From contig NZ_JALEKL010000009.1 in assembly GCF_022768985.1 (NCBI RefSeq), forward strand, positions 248,001 through 312,000: a stretch of DNA of 64,000 nt. Direction: 5' to 3'. Every line of letters starts with the position of its first letter. Within the stretch, counting starts at the first letter, position 1. Source of the stretch: Methanosphaera sp. (lineage in GTDB: Archaea; Methanobacteriota; Methanobacteria; Methanobacteriales; Methanobacteriaceae). A model generated the notes under the pieces. It saw nothing but the letters and a program-made list of their open reading frames with translations. It was not told the origin of the DNA and did no database searches. This document shows positions 18,060 to 27,596 of this stretch, in pieces. The translations under genes were made by a program, and so were the position numbers.

Positions 18060-19046
18060 ATGGCTGAAAGTATGAATATAGAAGCAAAAAAAATAACAGA
18101 CAAAATGATTCAAGATGCAGAAAAACTTAACATTGAAGCATTTCAACTTGAAAACAACACAACAGTAATTGATTGTGGAGTAAATGTAGCTGGAAGTATT
18201 AAAGGTGGAGAATTATTTGCAAAAGTATGTCTTGGTGGAATATCAGATGTAGGTATTTCAATACCTGGTGATTTAAGTGATATTATGGCAATGCCTGCTG
18301 TAAAAGTTAAAACTGACTTCCCAGCACTATCAACACTAGGATCACAAAAAGCAGGATGGAAAATAAGTATAGGAGACTACTATGCAATAGGATCAGGACC
18401 TGCACAAACTCATAAATTTATAAACAATCCAATCTATGAAATGACAGGATATAGTGAAACAGCAGATGTTGCAGTAATTACCCTTGAAGCTGATGAACTT
18501 CCAAATGTTGAAGTTGCAGAATATATTGCAAGTGAATGTGGCGTAACACCTGAAAATCTTGTTATTGTTGTTGCACCAACATCATCACTTGTAGGATCAA
18601 TTCAAATATCTGCAAGAGCACTTGAAACTGGAATCTTTAAAATGTATGAAATACTCGACTTTGATGTTACAAAAATAACATATGCAGCTGGTATTACACC
18701 TATTACACCTGTTGATCCAGATGGATTTAAAGCAATGGGAAAAACAAACGATGCTATCATCTTTGGTGGACGTGCATACTACTACATACAGCCTGATGAA
18801 GGAGAATGTCTTGAAGAACTTGCAGCAAATCTACCATCATCTGCATCAGATAAATATGGTGAAAGCTTCATAGAATTATTCAAACAAGCAGATGGAGACT
18901 TCTATAAAATGCCAAAAGATATCTTTGCACCAGCACAAGTTATTGTAAACGATATGCTTACAGGTCAAATGTATCATACAGGATTTATAGATCTTGAAAG
19001 ACTTAAAAAATCATTTGAAGTAATTGAAATTATTAATAAAAAATAA
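18060..19046 (+). CDS. mch: Methenyltetrahydromethanopterin cyclohydrolase
   Basis: A 328-residue enzyme interconverting 5-formyl-H4MPT and 5,10-methenyl-H4MPT, a central methanogenesis step. The sequence is typical of the family throughout (NVAGSIKGGELFAKVCLGG, AVKVKTDFPALSTLGSQKAGW, SGPAQTH). GGAGG lies 7 nt before the ATG. In Methanosphaera, which depends on methanol plus H2, the enzyme would mainly serve biosynthetic one-carbon supply, matching its place beside thyA and metE. Confidence 0.96.
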   Translation: MAESMNIEAKKITDKMIQDAEKLNIEAFQLENNTTVIDCGVNVAGSIKGGELFAKVCLGGISDVGISIPGDLSDIMAMPAVKVKTDFPALSTLGSQKAGWKISIGDYYAIGSGPAQTHKFINNPIYEMTGYSETADVAVITLEADELPNVEVAEYIASECGVTPENLVIVVAPTSSLVGSIQISARALETGIFKMYEILDFDVTKITYAAGITPITPVDPDGFKAMGKTNDAIIFGGRAYYYIQPDEGECLEELAANLPSSASDKYGESFIELFKQADGDFYKMPKDIFAPAQVIVNDMLTGQMYHTGFIDLERLKKSFEVIEIINKK

Positions 19047-19079
19047 TTACACAAAAAAAATTAAGGAGTTGTTAAATTA

Positions 19080-19544
19080 ATGTCTAAAAAAATTGGAATT
19101 TGTAGTACTACATTTTCACGATATGATATGGGAGCTGCTGCAATTAAACAGATCAAAAAACAAGTAGATGGAGTAAAATTCATTGAAAGATATGTTCCAG
19201 GTGTTAAAGATTTACCTGTTGCATCTAAAAAACTTATTGAAGAGGATGGATGTGACATTGTAATGGCATTTGGTATGCCTGGTGGTGAAAAGATAGATAA
19301 ACTATGTGCACACGAGGCAAGTACTGGTCTTATTCAAGCACAGCTTATGACTAACACCCATATTCTTGAAGTTTTTGTTCATGAAGATGAAGGAATTAAT
19401 GATAAGGATCTTAAAGAACTTGCACATAACAGAGCAGTTCAACATGCAGATAATCTTGTTAAAATGCTATTTAAACCTAAATCAATGAAGAAAGAAATTG
19501 GTAAAGGAATACGTGAAGGTAGAGAAAACAAAGGACCATTATAA
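19080..19544 (+). CDS. ribC: Riboflavin synthase, archaeal type
   Basis: A 154-residue archaeal riboflavin synthase, converting two 6,7-dimethyl-8-ribityllumazine to riboflavin. The archaeal enzyme is related to lumazine synthase rather than to bacterial RibE. Diagnostic segments are ICSTTFSRYDMGAAAI at the N-terminus and AFGMPGGEKIDKLCAHEASTGLIQAQLMT in the middle. Flavin is needed by F420 synthesis and FrhB. It follows mch by 33 nt, with GGAG upstream. Confidence 0.94.
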   Translation: MSKKIGICSTTFSRYDMGAAAIKQIKKQVDGVKFIERYVPGVKDLPVASKKLIEEDGCDIVMAFGMPGGEKIDKLCAHEASTGLIQAQLMTNTHILEVFVHEDEGINDKDLKELAHNRAVQHADNLVKMLFKPKSMKKEIGKGIREGRENKGPL

Positions 19545-19811
19545 CTTGGACATATTAACAATTTAGTAATTATTTAACCCCCATTTTATTTTTATTTTTT
19601 TTAGAAAATTATTTGGAAATTAATATATTTTAGAAATAGAAAGTATTTATTTTATATATTATTATAGCTATTAATTTTATATAATATTAAAAAATAGTAG
19701 ATAAACAATGTTTAATTTTAGTATCATATGATACAATTATATTTAAAAATATTACACAATAATTACCACAAAATATACATATACCTTAATTATATAAAAA
19801 AATATGGTATT

Positions 19812-20162
19812 ATGATTAATAACAAATCTGATATAAGTTTACGTTTTTCAGCTATTGATTGTGATACATCAACTAAGTATTACCAGTTAACTCAGAAAAT
19901 TTCTGATGAACAAAAACAGTTAGTTAAACCTTACTTTGAGTACTACACACCTGAAAAATTCTCAAATAAGGAAAATGTTGCTGGAAATTTAGAAGGTTGG
20001 ATGTGTAAAGATGAAGATATTCAGACAGTAGAAGAACTTCTTGGTATCTATGAACATCACAAAAAGCGTATGGCTAAACTTGAAGCAATAGATGAAAAAA
20101 TAGAAAATACTCTAAAAGATTCAATAAAAGATATTGATTGTCTTTTAGAATTAAATATATAG
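19812..20162 (+). CDS. Hypothetical protein, short acidic helical
   Basis: A 116-residue soluble protein I do not recognise. It begins INNKSDISLRFSAIDCDTSTKYYQLTQ and ends in a predicted helical, possibly coiled-coil segment (HHKKRMAKLEAIDEKIENTLKDSIKDIDCLLEL). The frame is open further upstream to 19728, but that part is Ile/Tyr/Asn-rich like untranslated AT-rich DNA, so the ATG at 19812 is preferred. No clear ribosome-binding site is seen. No partner is indicated by context. Confidence 0.6.
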   Translation: MINNKSDISLRFSAIDCDTSTKYYQLTQKISDEQKQLVKPYFEYYTPEKFSNKENVAGNLEGWMCKDEDIQTVEELLGIYEHHKKRMAKLEAIDEKIENTLKDSIKDIDCLLELNI

Positions 20163-20241
20163 ATTATAACCTATTTCTTTTTTTATAATTTTTTTTTATT
20201 TATAACAACTTTAGCGTCATTTTTTTGAAATTGTATTCATT

Positions 20242-20559
20242 TTATTTAGATCTTCTCCATGTATTTCCACATTTTGTGCAGCGATAGAATCTTGTCTCAG
20301 CTTCATCACTTTTTCTCATTTGTACTAGCCACCATTCAAGTTCACGATTTCCACATCTGTAGCATAAACCTTTTGTTGTTGGTAGTGTATTTATTTTTTC
20401 ACCTGCTATGATAATATCCTCTTTTTGTGATACGTCTTGTTCTATGATATAATCCTCTTTTTGTTTATCTGTTAGTGATTTGTCATATCCACATTCAAAG
20501 CAGTGAAGTATGCCATTTTTTGGAAGTAAAACCTTTCCACATTTTGGACAAAATTCCAT
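20242..20559 (-). CDS. tfs: Transcription factor S (TFIIS-like)
   Basis: A 105-residue archaeal TFS that rescues backtracked RNA polymerase by stimulating transcript cleavage. It has an N-terminal zinc ribbon (Cys4, Cys7, Cys20, Cys23) and a C-terminal zinc ribbon (Cys66, Cys69, Cys94, Cys97). The hairpin tip carries the catalytic acidic pair Asp85-Glu86 in QMRKSDEAETRFYRC, so it should be an active cleavage factor rather than an inhibitory paralogue. It is divergent from rpl15e, with AGAGGT before the ATG. Confidence 0.95.
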   Translation of the reverse strand: MEFCPKCGKVLLPKNGILHCFECGYDKSLTDKQKEDYIIEQDVSQKEDIIIAGEKINTLPTTKGLCYRCGNRELEWWLVQMRKSDEAETRFYRCTKCGNTWRRSK

Positions 20560-20990
20560 TTTAAAAAAAGACCTCTTTTTATATTTAATATAACTTAGTA
20601 TATTATTGGTAAGTATTAATATTATTATTAATTTAATTTTATTTTAAAAAATATACTAAACATTATATAATAAGAAAAATAAATAAAATATAGTATGATA
20701 GATTATTTAGTTATAATCTATATTTTCTTATAATATGAAAAATCCATTTCATATTATTTTTATATGAAAATTTTTCGGGATTAATATTCCAAAAATTTAA
20801 TGAATATAAACTCTTTTCCTAGACTTTAAAATAAAGTTACTAGGAGAACTATTATATTTTTAGGAGAATATTAATAAAAAAGCAAATAATTAGTTTTACT
20901 GTTATTTCTTTCTACTCCTTAAAAATAATTATTAAAGAAAAACTTTAATATTGGATGTGGCCTTAAGGCTGAACAATTGAGGTAGATATA
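20560..20990 (+). promoter_or_regulatory. Structured region upstream of rpl15e
   Basis: No gene in 430 bp, but four hairpins in series: a perfect 11-bp stem at 20730-20757 (ATAATATGAAA, loop AATCCA); AAATTTTT/AAAAATTT plus GG/CC at 20768-20798; TCCTAG-ACTTT/AAAGT-CTAGGA at 20817-20845; and GCC-TTAA-GGC at 20960-20969, just before the rpl15e ribosome-binding site. If transcribed this is a leader suited to ribosomal-protein autoregulation; no known RNA family is recognised. Confidence 0.45.
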
Positions 20991-21536
20991 ATGTATAAGT
21001 ATTTAAAAGATGCATGGAAAAACCCATCAGAATCATATGTAAAAGAACTTATGAAAGAAAGATTACCTAGATGGAGAAGACAACCTGTTATTGTAAGAAT
21101 CGACAAACCTACAAGAATCGACAGAGCAAGAAGTTTAGGTTACAAAGCAAAAACAGGATACGTAGTAGCTAGAATCAGAGTTAGAAGAGGATCAAGAAGA
21201 AAATCAAGATTCAAAAACGGTAGAGATCCAAAAAGAATGGGTGTAAAGAAAATTTCAGGAGAAAAATCCATTCAGAGAATGGCTGAAGAACGTGTTGCAC
21301 GCAAATATCCTAACTTAGAAGTACTAAATTCATACTGGGTATGGGAAGATGGTAAAGCTAAATACTACGAAGTAATAATGGTTGATCCACAATGTCCTAC
21401 AATTAAAAACGACAATTCCATCAACTGGATTTGTTCAAACAAACACACCAGACGTGCTCACAGAGGTTTAACAAGCGCTGGTAAAAAAGGAAGAGGATTA
21501 AACAAAAAAGGTAAAGGTGCAGAAAAGGTTAGATAA
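20991..21536 (+). CDS. rpl15e: Ribosomal protein L15e
   Basis: A 181-residue large-subunit protein, highly basic and conserved throughout ([56 protein letters not shown]). GAGGT lies 9 nt before the ATG. It heads a run of RNA-processing genes: the downstream gene starts at the very next base. This is the order seen in the archaeal exosome superoperon. Confidence 0.97.
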   Translation: MYKYLKDAWKNPSESYVKELMKERLPRWRRQPVIVRIDKPTRIDRARSLGYKAKTGYVVARIRVRRGSRRKSRFKNGRDPKRMGVKKISGEKSIQRMAEERVARKYPNLEVLNSYWVWEDGKAKYYEVIMVDPQCPTIKNDNSINWICSNKHTRRAHRGLTSAGKKGRGLNKKGKGAEKVR

Positions 21537-21968
21537 ATGATTCATAACATTTCGTATAGAACATTTGTTTATACAACCGAAGATGAAGATAAGGTAACAG
21601 ATGCAATAAGTTACCTTTTCTTTAATTCTTTACCTGAAGCAACCATTGATGAGGATCATTTCAACAATGAAATTCTTGTCCTATCAGATAAAATAACAAA
21701 AAAACGATCAATACGTGAATTTATTGATTTTCTTAATGAAAACCTATCAGATGCTGATAAAGAAACTATTAAAGATGAATTATCACGCAGAATTGATGAT
21801 AAAGGTAACTTATTTTTAAGATTTGATAAACAAGAAGCAGTTGATGAAAATCTTAAATTAACCTACTCAGGTAATGCAATACATACAAAGATTAAAATTG
21901 CATCTTATCCTTCAAATAAGGAAAATGCAATTAAGGTTGCAAAAGAGAAGATTTTTAACTTCTTATAA
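21537..21968 (+). CDS. Exosome-associated RNA-binding protein (COG1325-type)
   Basis: A 143-residue protein of the archaeal RNA-binding family found next to L15e and exosome genes (MIHNISYRTFVYTTEDEDKVTDAISYLF, FDKQEAVDENLKLT). It has the dimeric alpha-beta fold assigned to RNA binding. The start abuts the rpl15e stop with no gap, so it depends on translational coupling. The role, probably in exosome or RNase P related RNA metabolism, rests on gene context. Confidence 0.85.
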   Translation: MIHNISYRTFVYTTEDEDKVTDAISYLFFNSLPEATIDEDHFNNEILVLSDKITKKRSIREFIDFLNENLSDADKETIKDELSRRIDDKGNLFLRFDKQEAVDENLKLTYSGNAIHTKIKIASYPSNKENAIKVAKEKIFNFL

Positions 21969-22092
21969 AAAATCAAATTTTTTTAAACTATTAATTTTTT
22001 TCTAAAAATTAAAATGAAATTTTAACCTAATTTCTTTTAATTAATTTTTACAATTTATTTATAAAACAAATATAAGCGAGGATTTTCAAGTT

Positions 22093-22788
22093 ATGTGCTA
22101 TTTTTATGATTTTAATATTAAACCTGAATTTGAAATTATAGATACACTTAGTAAATTTAATTACCATGGTGCATGTATATTTTATGATCCAAGAAAGTAT
22201 TCAAATAAAGAGATTGATGAATCATTTAATGAACTTCAAAGTAGAACTGATCTTAAATTATATCATGGTGTATATATTAAAGAGGCAAATCCTCAAGTTA
22301 TGTCTAAACAAGTACAACATTTCTATAAAAAAGCTGATCTTATAATGGTATCAGGTGGAGATAGTAAACTTAACAGGGCAATATGTGAAATGCCACAAGT
22401 TGACATTATTAATCATCCATATAAAAACAATAAAAATAGTGGAATTAATCATGTTCTAGCAAATCTCTTAGTTGAAAATAATATTACAGTAAACATCAAT
22501 ATAATGGATATACTTAATAATCATGGATTTTACAGAGCAAAGATACTTTCACAAATTAATCAACTCATACATCTTCAGAAGAAATTTAACTTCAGAATGA
22601 TACTATCAAGTGGTTCAAGAAGCTTTTATGATGTAAGATCACCAAATGATATGATAAATCTAAGTTCTCTTATGAATATGGATGAAGAATTTGCAAAAAA
22701 AGCTCTTAGTTGTAATATGCAAGAAGTTATTGACAATATTGATGTACATAAAAGAAGTATTGTTGAGGGAATTCAAATTATTGACTAA
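22093..22788 (+). CDS. rnp3: Ribonuclease P protein component 3 (Rpp30)
   Basis: A 231-residue Rpp30-family TIM-barrel protein, a subunit of archaeal RNase P that matures tRNA 5' ends. Family segments include YHGVYIKEANPQ, VDIINHPYKN, GINHVLANLLVENNITVNINI and SSGSRSFYDVRSPNDMINL. GAGG precedes the ATG. The Pop5 partner gene lies 28 nt downstream, and Rpp30 and Pop5 form one sub-complex in the archaeal enzyme. Confidence 0.92.
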   Translation: MCYFYDFNIKPEFEIIDTLSKFNYHGACIFYDPRKYSNKEIDESFNELQSRTDLKLYHGVYIKEANPQVMSKQVQHFYKKADLIMVSGGDSKLNRAICEMPQVDIINHPYKNNKNSGINHVLANLLVENNITVNINIMDILNNHGFYRAKILSQINQLIHLQKKFNFRMILSSGSRSFYDVRSPNDMINLSSLMNMDEEFAKKALSCNMQEVIDNIDVHKRSIVEGIQIID

Positions 22789-22816
22789 AAAAAATATAGG
22801 ATAAGATGATGTTATT

Positions 22817-23191
22817 ATGAAGATGTCTAAATTAAAAATTTTACCTCCCACACTACGTGAGAAGAAACGATATGTTGCATTTGAATTATTTTCTGAAAAT
22901 AAGATTAATAAGGATGATTTCATAGTATTTATGTGGAATAACTTAATTAACTTATATGGTGAGATAACCTGTGGAAATATTAATCTATGGCTTATTAGTT
23001 TTAAATATATTGAACATAAAAATAATAGATTTAAATATAAATGTATTGTTAAATGTCAAAGGGGTTATGAAAAAAATATTCACACAATGCTTGCAAGTAT
23101 TATACGATATAAAAATATGCGTCTTGTAGCACATACTCTTGCAACATCAGGTACAATACATTCACTTGATAAAAAATATGACCTTCTATAA
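22817..23191 (+). CDS. rnp2: Ribonuclease P protein component 2 (Pop5)
   Basis: A 124-residue Pop5-family RNase P subunit that binds the catalytic RNA domain with Rpp30. Recognised by LPPTLREKKRYVAFELFSE at the N-terminus and by YKCIVKCQRGYEKNIHTMLASI and LATSGTIHSL near the C-terminus. The start is ATG 22817, or 22823 two codons later. It ends the first RNA-processing block, before purB. Confidence 0.9.
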   Translation: MKMSKLKILPPTLREKKRYVAFELFSENKINKDDFIVFMWNNLINLYGEITCGNINLWLISFKYIEHKNNRFKYKCIVKCQRGYEKNIHTMLASIIRYKNMRLVAHTLATSGTIHSLDKKYDLL

Positions 23192-23379
23192 CAATTTCTC
23201 TTTTTTATCTATTTTTATAATTAATTAATGGTAATTACTAATATTATAAAAAAGATACATATTATATAATAATAAATTATTTTAAATTATAAACTCATTT
23301 TTTTATTGGAAAATAATATAATTCATTTCCCAATAAGGAATAATAAAATTAAATAAATAAATATTTTTAACTGATTATT

Positions 23380-24735
23380 ATGGCAATACATCCAATAGAA
23401 TTCCGATACGGTACTCCTGAAATGAAAGCTGTATGGGAACAGGAAGCAAAATTACAAAACATGTTAAAAGTTGAAGCAGCACTTGCTAAAGCTGAAGGTG
23501 AAATAGGATTAATTCCAAAAGAAGCAGCAGATGAAATTAATAGAAAAGCTTCAACAGAATATGTTAAACAAGAACGTGTAGATGAAATTGAAAGAGCTAC
23601 AAACCACGATATTGCAGCATTAATGAAAGCATTACAAGAAGTATGTGATGATGATGCTGGAGAATATGTGCATTATGGTTCAACAAGTAATGATATTATT
23701 GATTCATCACAATCATTACAACTTAAAGAATCAATTGAAATTATAAGAGCAAAAGTTGTTAAACTTATTGAAGTATTAATTGATCTTGCAGAAGAACATA
23801 AAGATACAGTTACAATAGGACGTACACACGGACAACATGCTCTTCCTACAACATATGGTATGAAATTTGCAATCTACATAGATGAACTTATGCGTCAACT
23901 TGAAAGACTTGACCTTACACAAAAACATGTATGTGTAGGTATGATGACAGGAGCTGTAGGTACAACAGCAGCACTTGGAGATCAAGGATATGACATTCAT
24001 ATGAGAGTATCTGAAATTTTAGGATTAAATCCTGTACAGATTTCAAACCAAGTTGTACAAAGAGATAACCATGCAGAATTCATTATGACACTTGCAAACA
24101 TTGCAAGTACACTTGAAAAAATGGCACTTGAAGTACGTAACTTACAAAGAACTGAAATTATGGAAGTTGGAGAAAAATTCGACCCTGAAAAACAAGTTGG
24201 TAGTAGTACAATGCCACATAAAAGAAACCCTATTACTGGTGAAAGAATTTGTGGTGTTTCAAGAGTTATTAAATCATACGTTAATGTTGCACTTGCAAAC
24301 AACCCACTATGGCACGAACGTGACTTAACAAACTCATCATCAGAACGTATTATACTTCCTGAATCTGCAATTCTTACAGATTACATACTTAATTTATCAA
24401 TTAAATTATTCTCAAAACTTGACTTCTATGATGAAAACATTGAACACAACCTTAACTTAAGTAATGGTCTTATAATGGCAGAAAGATTCATGTCAAAACT
24501 TACACAAAAAGGTATGGGAAGACAAAGTGCTTATGCTCTTGTACGTTCCTGTTCAATGGATGCATATGCTCAAGATACAGGTCTTCGTGAAATCTTATCA
24601 CAACAAGAAGAAATTCTTAAATACCTTACACAAGAAGAAATTGATGAAACAATGGATCCACACACATACCTTGGAAGCAGTACTAAATTTGTAGATAATG
24701 TAATTAGTAGAGCTAAAGATGTTATAGGTGAATAG
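23380..24735 (+). CDS. purB: Adenylosuccinate lyase
   Basis: A 451-residue fumarase/aspartase-superfamily enzyme with two roles in purine synthesis: SAICAR to AICAR and adenylosuccinate to AMP. The signature loop SSTMPHKRNP is at about residue 285, the catalytic histidine region TIGRTHGQHALPT at about 145, and HYGSTSNDI at about 92. Length is normal. It lies inside the otherwise RNA- and protein-turnover gene run, with intergenic gaps of 188 bp before and 251 bp after, so it probably has its own transcript. Confidence 0.97.
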   Translation: MAIHPIEFRYGTPEMKAVWEQEAKLQNMLKVEAALAKAEGEIGLIPKEAADEINRKASTEYVKQERVDEIERATNHDIAALMKALQEVCDDDAGEYVHYGSTSNDIIDSSQSLQLKESIEIIRAKVVKLIEVLIDLAEEHKDTVTIGRTHGQHALPTTYGMKFAIYIDELMRQLERLDLTQKHVCVGMMTGAVGTTAALGDQGYDIHMRVSEILGLNPVQISNQVVQRDNHAEFIMTLANIASTLEKMALEVRNLQRTEIMEVGEKFDPEKQVGSSTMPHKRNPITGERICGVSRVIKSYVNVALANNPLWHERDLTNSSSERIILPESAILTDYILNLSIKLFSKLDFYDENIEHNLNLSNGLIMAERFMSKLTQKGMGRQSAYALVRSCSMDAYAQDTGLREILSQQEEILKYLTQEEIDETMDPHTYLGSSTKFVDNVISRAKDVIGE

Positions 24736-24761
24736 ATTATAAAATGAAAACTATTTTATTC

Positions 24762-24770
24762 TAACCACCC
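24762..24770 (+). terminator. 3' element TAACCACCC after purB
   Basis: Exact TAACCACCC 27 nt after the purB stop, followed by ATCTAC and two T tracts of eight or more. It implies a transcript end between purB and psmA. Confidence 0.45.
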
Positions 24771-24986
24771 ATCTACTTTTTTTTATTTTTTTTAGTATGA
24801 TTGTTTATTAATTCATTGTTTTATTATTGTTTTTATCTTCATATAGTATGTAAAAATATATTAATAACAAATAGTTATAATAAGTAATTGTAATAACTTA
24901 AATAACATAATAACAAAAAAAATATAAAATTTTAAATTAATTAATAATAACTTTTTCAATAAAAACAAATGTGAGGTATAGAAATT

Positions 24987-25910
24987 ATGCAACAATTTTC
25001 AAGTGCAGGATATGACAGAGCACTAACAGTATTTAGCCCAGATGGACGTTTATTCCAGATTGAATATGCAAGAGAAGCAGTTAAAAGAGGAACACCAGCA
25101 ATAGGAATAGTATCACAAGATGGTGTTGTTCTTGCAGTAAATAAAAAAGTTAAAAGTAAACTCATTGTACCATCATCAATTGAAAAAATATTTAAAATTG
25201 ATGAACACTTAGCAACAGCATCAAGTGGACTTGTTGCAGATGCAAGAAGACTTGTAGATGTTGCAAGAACACAAGCACAAGTTAATAAAGTAAACTACCA
25301 TGAACCTATATCTGTAACAGGTCTTGCAAAATATATTGGTGATCTTGAACAGATGTACACCCAAAGTGGTGGAATTAGACCATTTGGTATTTCACTTATT
25401 ATTGGAGGAGTATCTGATGGTGAATGTAAATTATATGAAACAGATCCAAGTGGAGCACTTGTTGAATATAAGGCAACATCAATAGGATATGGACGTGAAA
25501 AAACACTTAACTTATTTGAAGAAAAATACACAGATGACATCTCACTTGATGATGCAATAGATCTTGCAGTAGAAGGAATCTATGTTGCAACAGATTCTAA
25601 AATATCTGATGATGATAACATAGAAATTGCAATTATTGACAAAGATACAGAAAAATTCAGAAAACTTGATGAAGAAAGCATCAATGAACGCGTTGAAAAA
25701 CTTCTAGAAAGAAAAGAAGAAGAAAAACGTGAAGCTGAAGAAAAAGCTAAAAAAGAAGCAGAGGAAAAAGAAGCAGAAGAAAAAGCAAAAGCAGAAGCTG
25801 AATCTAAAGCAAAAGCTGAAGAAGAAGCTGCAAAAGAAGCAGAAGAATCAGAAGATGCAGAAGCTGAATCTGAAGAAGTTGCTGATGAAACCCCTGCAGA
25901 TGATGAATAG
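24987..25910 (+). CDS. psmA: Proteasome alpha subunit with long charged tail
   Basis: A 307-residue 20S proteasome alpha subunit. Residues 1-240 are canonical: the N-terminal gate-forming MQQFSSAGYDRALTVFSPDGRLFQIEYAREAVKRG and the family's Rossmann-like core. Archaeal PsmA usually ends near 240-250. Here an additional tail of about 65 residues (241-307), almost only Glu, Lys and Ala and ending acidic, is attached in the same frame. The ATG has GAGGT upstream. The gene starts the psmA-SBDS-exosome order typical of archaea. Confidence 0.95.
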   Translation: MQQFSSAGYDRALTVFSPDGRLFQIEYAREAVKRGTPAIGIVSQDGVVLAVNKKVKSKLIVPSSIEKIFKIDEHLATASSGLVADARRLVDVARTQAQVNKVNYHEPISVTGLAKYIGDLEQMYTQSGGIRPFGISLIIGGVSDGECKLYETDPSGALVEYKATSIGYGREKTLNLFEEKYTDDISLDDAIDLAVEGIYVATDSKISDDDNIEIAIIDKDTEKFRKLDEESINERVEKLLERKEEEKREAEEKAKKEAEEKEAEEKAKAEAESKAKAEEEAAKEAEESEDAEAESEEVADETPADDE

Positions 25911-25928
25911 ATTCAACATCAACATACC

Positions 25929-25937
25929 TAACCACCC
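25929..25937 (+). terminator. 3' element TAACCACCC after psmA
   Basis: Exact TAACCACCC 19 nt after the psmA stop, followed by two long T tracts. It suggests psmA is terminated before SBDS although both belong to the same conserved gene order. Confidence 0.45.
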
Positions 25938-26185
25938 TATTAAATTCTTTTTTTTTATTTTTTTTTAAAATTACTATTTTTTCATACAATAAAATCATCA
26001 TATAAAAACTACCTAAATTATTAACTTATTTATCAATATAGAAATAAATTATTAATAGTATTAGTAAATTAAAAAACAAATAAATATAATAGATCTAGAA
26101 AGATGAAAATTCAATAAAATTAAAATTATACTGAAATTAAACTAGAAACTAAATATTAAAAAAAAATGTGTAGGTGAAATTAATT

Positions 26186-26881
26186 ATGGTAAATGTAGAT
26201 GAAGCAGTTATTGCAAGACTAGAAAGCTATGGTGAAAGATTTGAAATACTAGTAGATGCAGAACTTGCAAGTGACTATAAAAGTGGATCAGATGTTGCAA
26301 TTGAAGATGTAATTGCAGTAGAAGAAGTATTTAAAGATGCACATAAAGCAGATAAAGCATCAGAAGAAAATATGATGAAAGTATTTGAAACAACAGATGT
26401 ACTAGAAGTTGCAGATAAAATCATTCATAAAGGAACAATACAAATAACAGCAAAACAAAGACGTCAAATGCAGGAAGAAAAAACAAAACAAGTAATTGCA
26501 CAAATTGCACGTGAAGCAATCAACCCACAAACAAAACTTCCACATCCACCAAAACGTATACAAAAAGCAATGGAAGAAGCAAAAGTACACATTGATCCAA
26601 TGAAAAGTGTAGAATCACAAATAAAACCAACAGTAAAAGCAATTCTTACAAAAATACCAATAAGAATTGAAAAAGTACAAGTTGCAGTAAAAATACCAGG
26701 AACATATGCAGGAAAAGCATACTCAACAATAAGCCAATTTGGAAAACTACAAAAAGAAGAATGGGAATCAGATGGTAGTTGGATTGGTATTGTAGAAATA
26801 CCAGGTGGACTTCAAGATGAATTCTACAGAGAACTCAGTGGAATGACACATGGTGAAGTTGAAACTAAATTAATGAAATAA
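26186..26881 (+). CDS. Ribosome maturation protein SBDS homologue
   Basis: A 231-residue SBDS/Sdo1 protein with the three-domain layout: FYSH domain (1-90), a helical middle, and a C-terminal ferredoxin-like domain. Family segments are [46 protein letters not shown] and [20 protein letters not shown]. In eukaryotes SBDS releases the anti-association factor eIF6 from the large subunit; the archaeal role is taken as similar. I use ATG 26186, preceded by GGTGA, rather than the GTG at 26174. Confidence 0.95.
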   Translation: MVNVDEAVIARLESYGERFEILVDAELASDYKSGSDVAIEDVIAVEEVFKDAHKADKASEENMMKVFETTDVLEVADKIIHKGTIQITAKQRRQMQEEKTKQVIAQIAREAINPQTKLPHPPKRIQKAMEEAKVHIDPMKSVESQIKPTVKAILTKIPIRIEKVQVAVKIPGTYAGKAYSTISQFGKLQKEEWESDGSWIGIVEIPGGLQDEFYRELSGMTHGEVETKLMK

Positions 26882-26918
26882 ATAATCATAGCCTAAAATT
26901 TTTTAGATGTGTTAAATT

Positions 26919-27596
26919 ATGCGATATGTAGAAAATAAGGAAATGGTACTACCAGGAAGTCTTCTTGCTGATAATAACTATAAAGCAGGAAACTTTACAT
27001 TTAAAGAAGATGGTAAAATCTATTCAAATACAGCAGGACTTGTTTATTTTGACAGTGAACGCGTATATGTCATACCATTTAAAAATACATACAACCCAGA
27101 ATATGGAGATCTTATAATAGGACGTGTTATAGGATCAACATACTCATCATGGACTATTGATATTAACAGTGCATATAATGGATTTCTATTAACATCAGAA
27201 ATATATGATAAAAATGAGCCAAACATCAACAATGTCATTAATGTAAACGATGTACTACTACTTCGTGTAGGTAATGTTGATGAAATACACAGAGTAAAAC
27301 TAACACTCCGCTCACATGGTCTTGGTAAGTTTAATCAAGGTGTAATAGTTGATGTTAAACAGCCAACAATACACTTTTTAAGTGAAGAAAATGCATTTCT
27401 AACAAATATGATACAAGAATATACACATACAGATATCATAGTTGCAAAAAATGGACTAATATGGCTTAATGGTCTTAAAGAAAACATAGAAAAAACTATT
27501 GAAATAATTAATTTAATAGAAAAAAATCCATTCAAATACAATCTAATTAAAGACGTACAAAGTATGCTTATAAAATTCCAAAAAGAGGGATATTAA
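26919..27596 (+). CDS. rrp4: Exosome RNA-binding subunit Rrp4
   Basis: A 225-residue cap subunit of the archaeal exosome: N-terminal domain (LPGSLLADNNYKAGNFTF), S1 domain (about 62-135, GDLIIGRVIGSTYSSWTIDINSAYNGFL) and KH domain (about 145-205, IIVAKNGLIWLNG). It binds substrate RNA and feeds the Rrp41-Rrp42 ring. It is directly upstream of rrp41, whose start codon immediately follows its stop. Confidence 0.94.
   Translation: MRYVENKEMVLPGSLLADNNYKAGNFTFKEDGKIYSNTAGLVYFDSERVYVIPFKNTYNPEYGDLIIGRVIGSTYSSWTIDINSAYNGFLLTSEIYDKNEPNINNVINVNDVLLLRVGNVDEIHRVKLTLRSHGLGKFNQGVIVDVKQPTIHFLSEENAFLTNMIQEYTHTDIIVAKNGLIWLNGLKENIEKTIEIINLIEKNPFKYNLIKDVQSMLIKFQKEGY

Noticed and set aside
19728-19811. N-terminal extension of the protein at 19812
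   Set aside because: The segment is Ile/Tyr/Asn-rich as expected from translated AT-rich spacer and has no ribosome-binding site.
20865-20895. Leader peptide starting with ATT in the rpl15e upstream region
   Set aside because: AGGAG is followed by ATT and a very short frame, but seven codons of Asn and Lys in AT-rich DNA can arise by chance.
25729-26001. Lys/Gln-rich and Leu-rich frames overlapping the psmA tail
   Set aside because: They are other-frame readings of the Glu/Lys/Ala repeat and have no ribosome-binding site.
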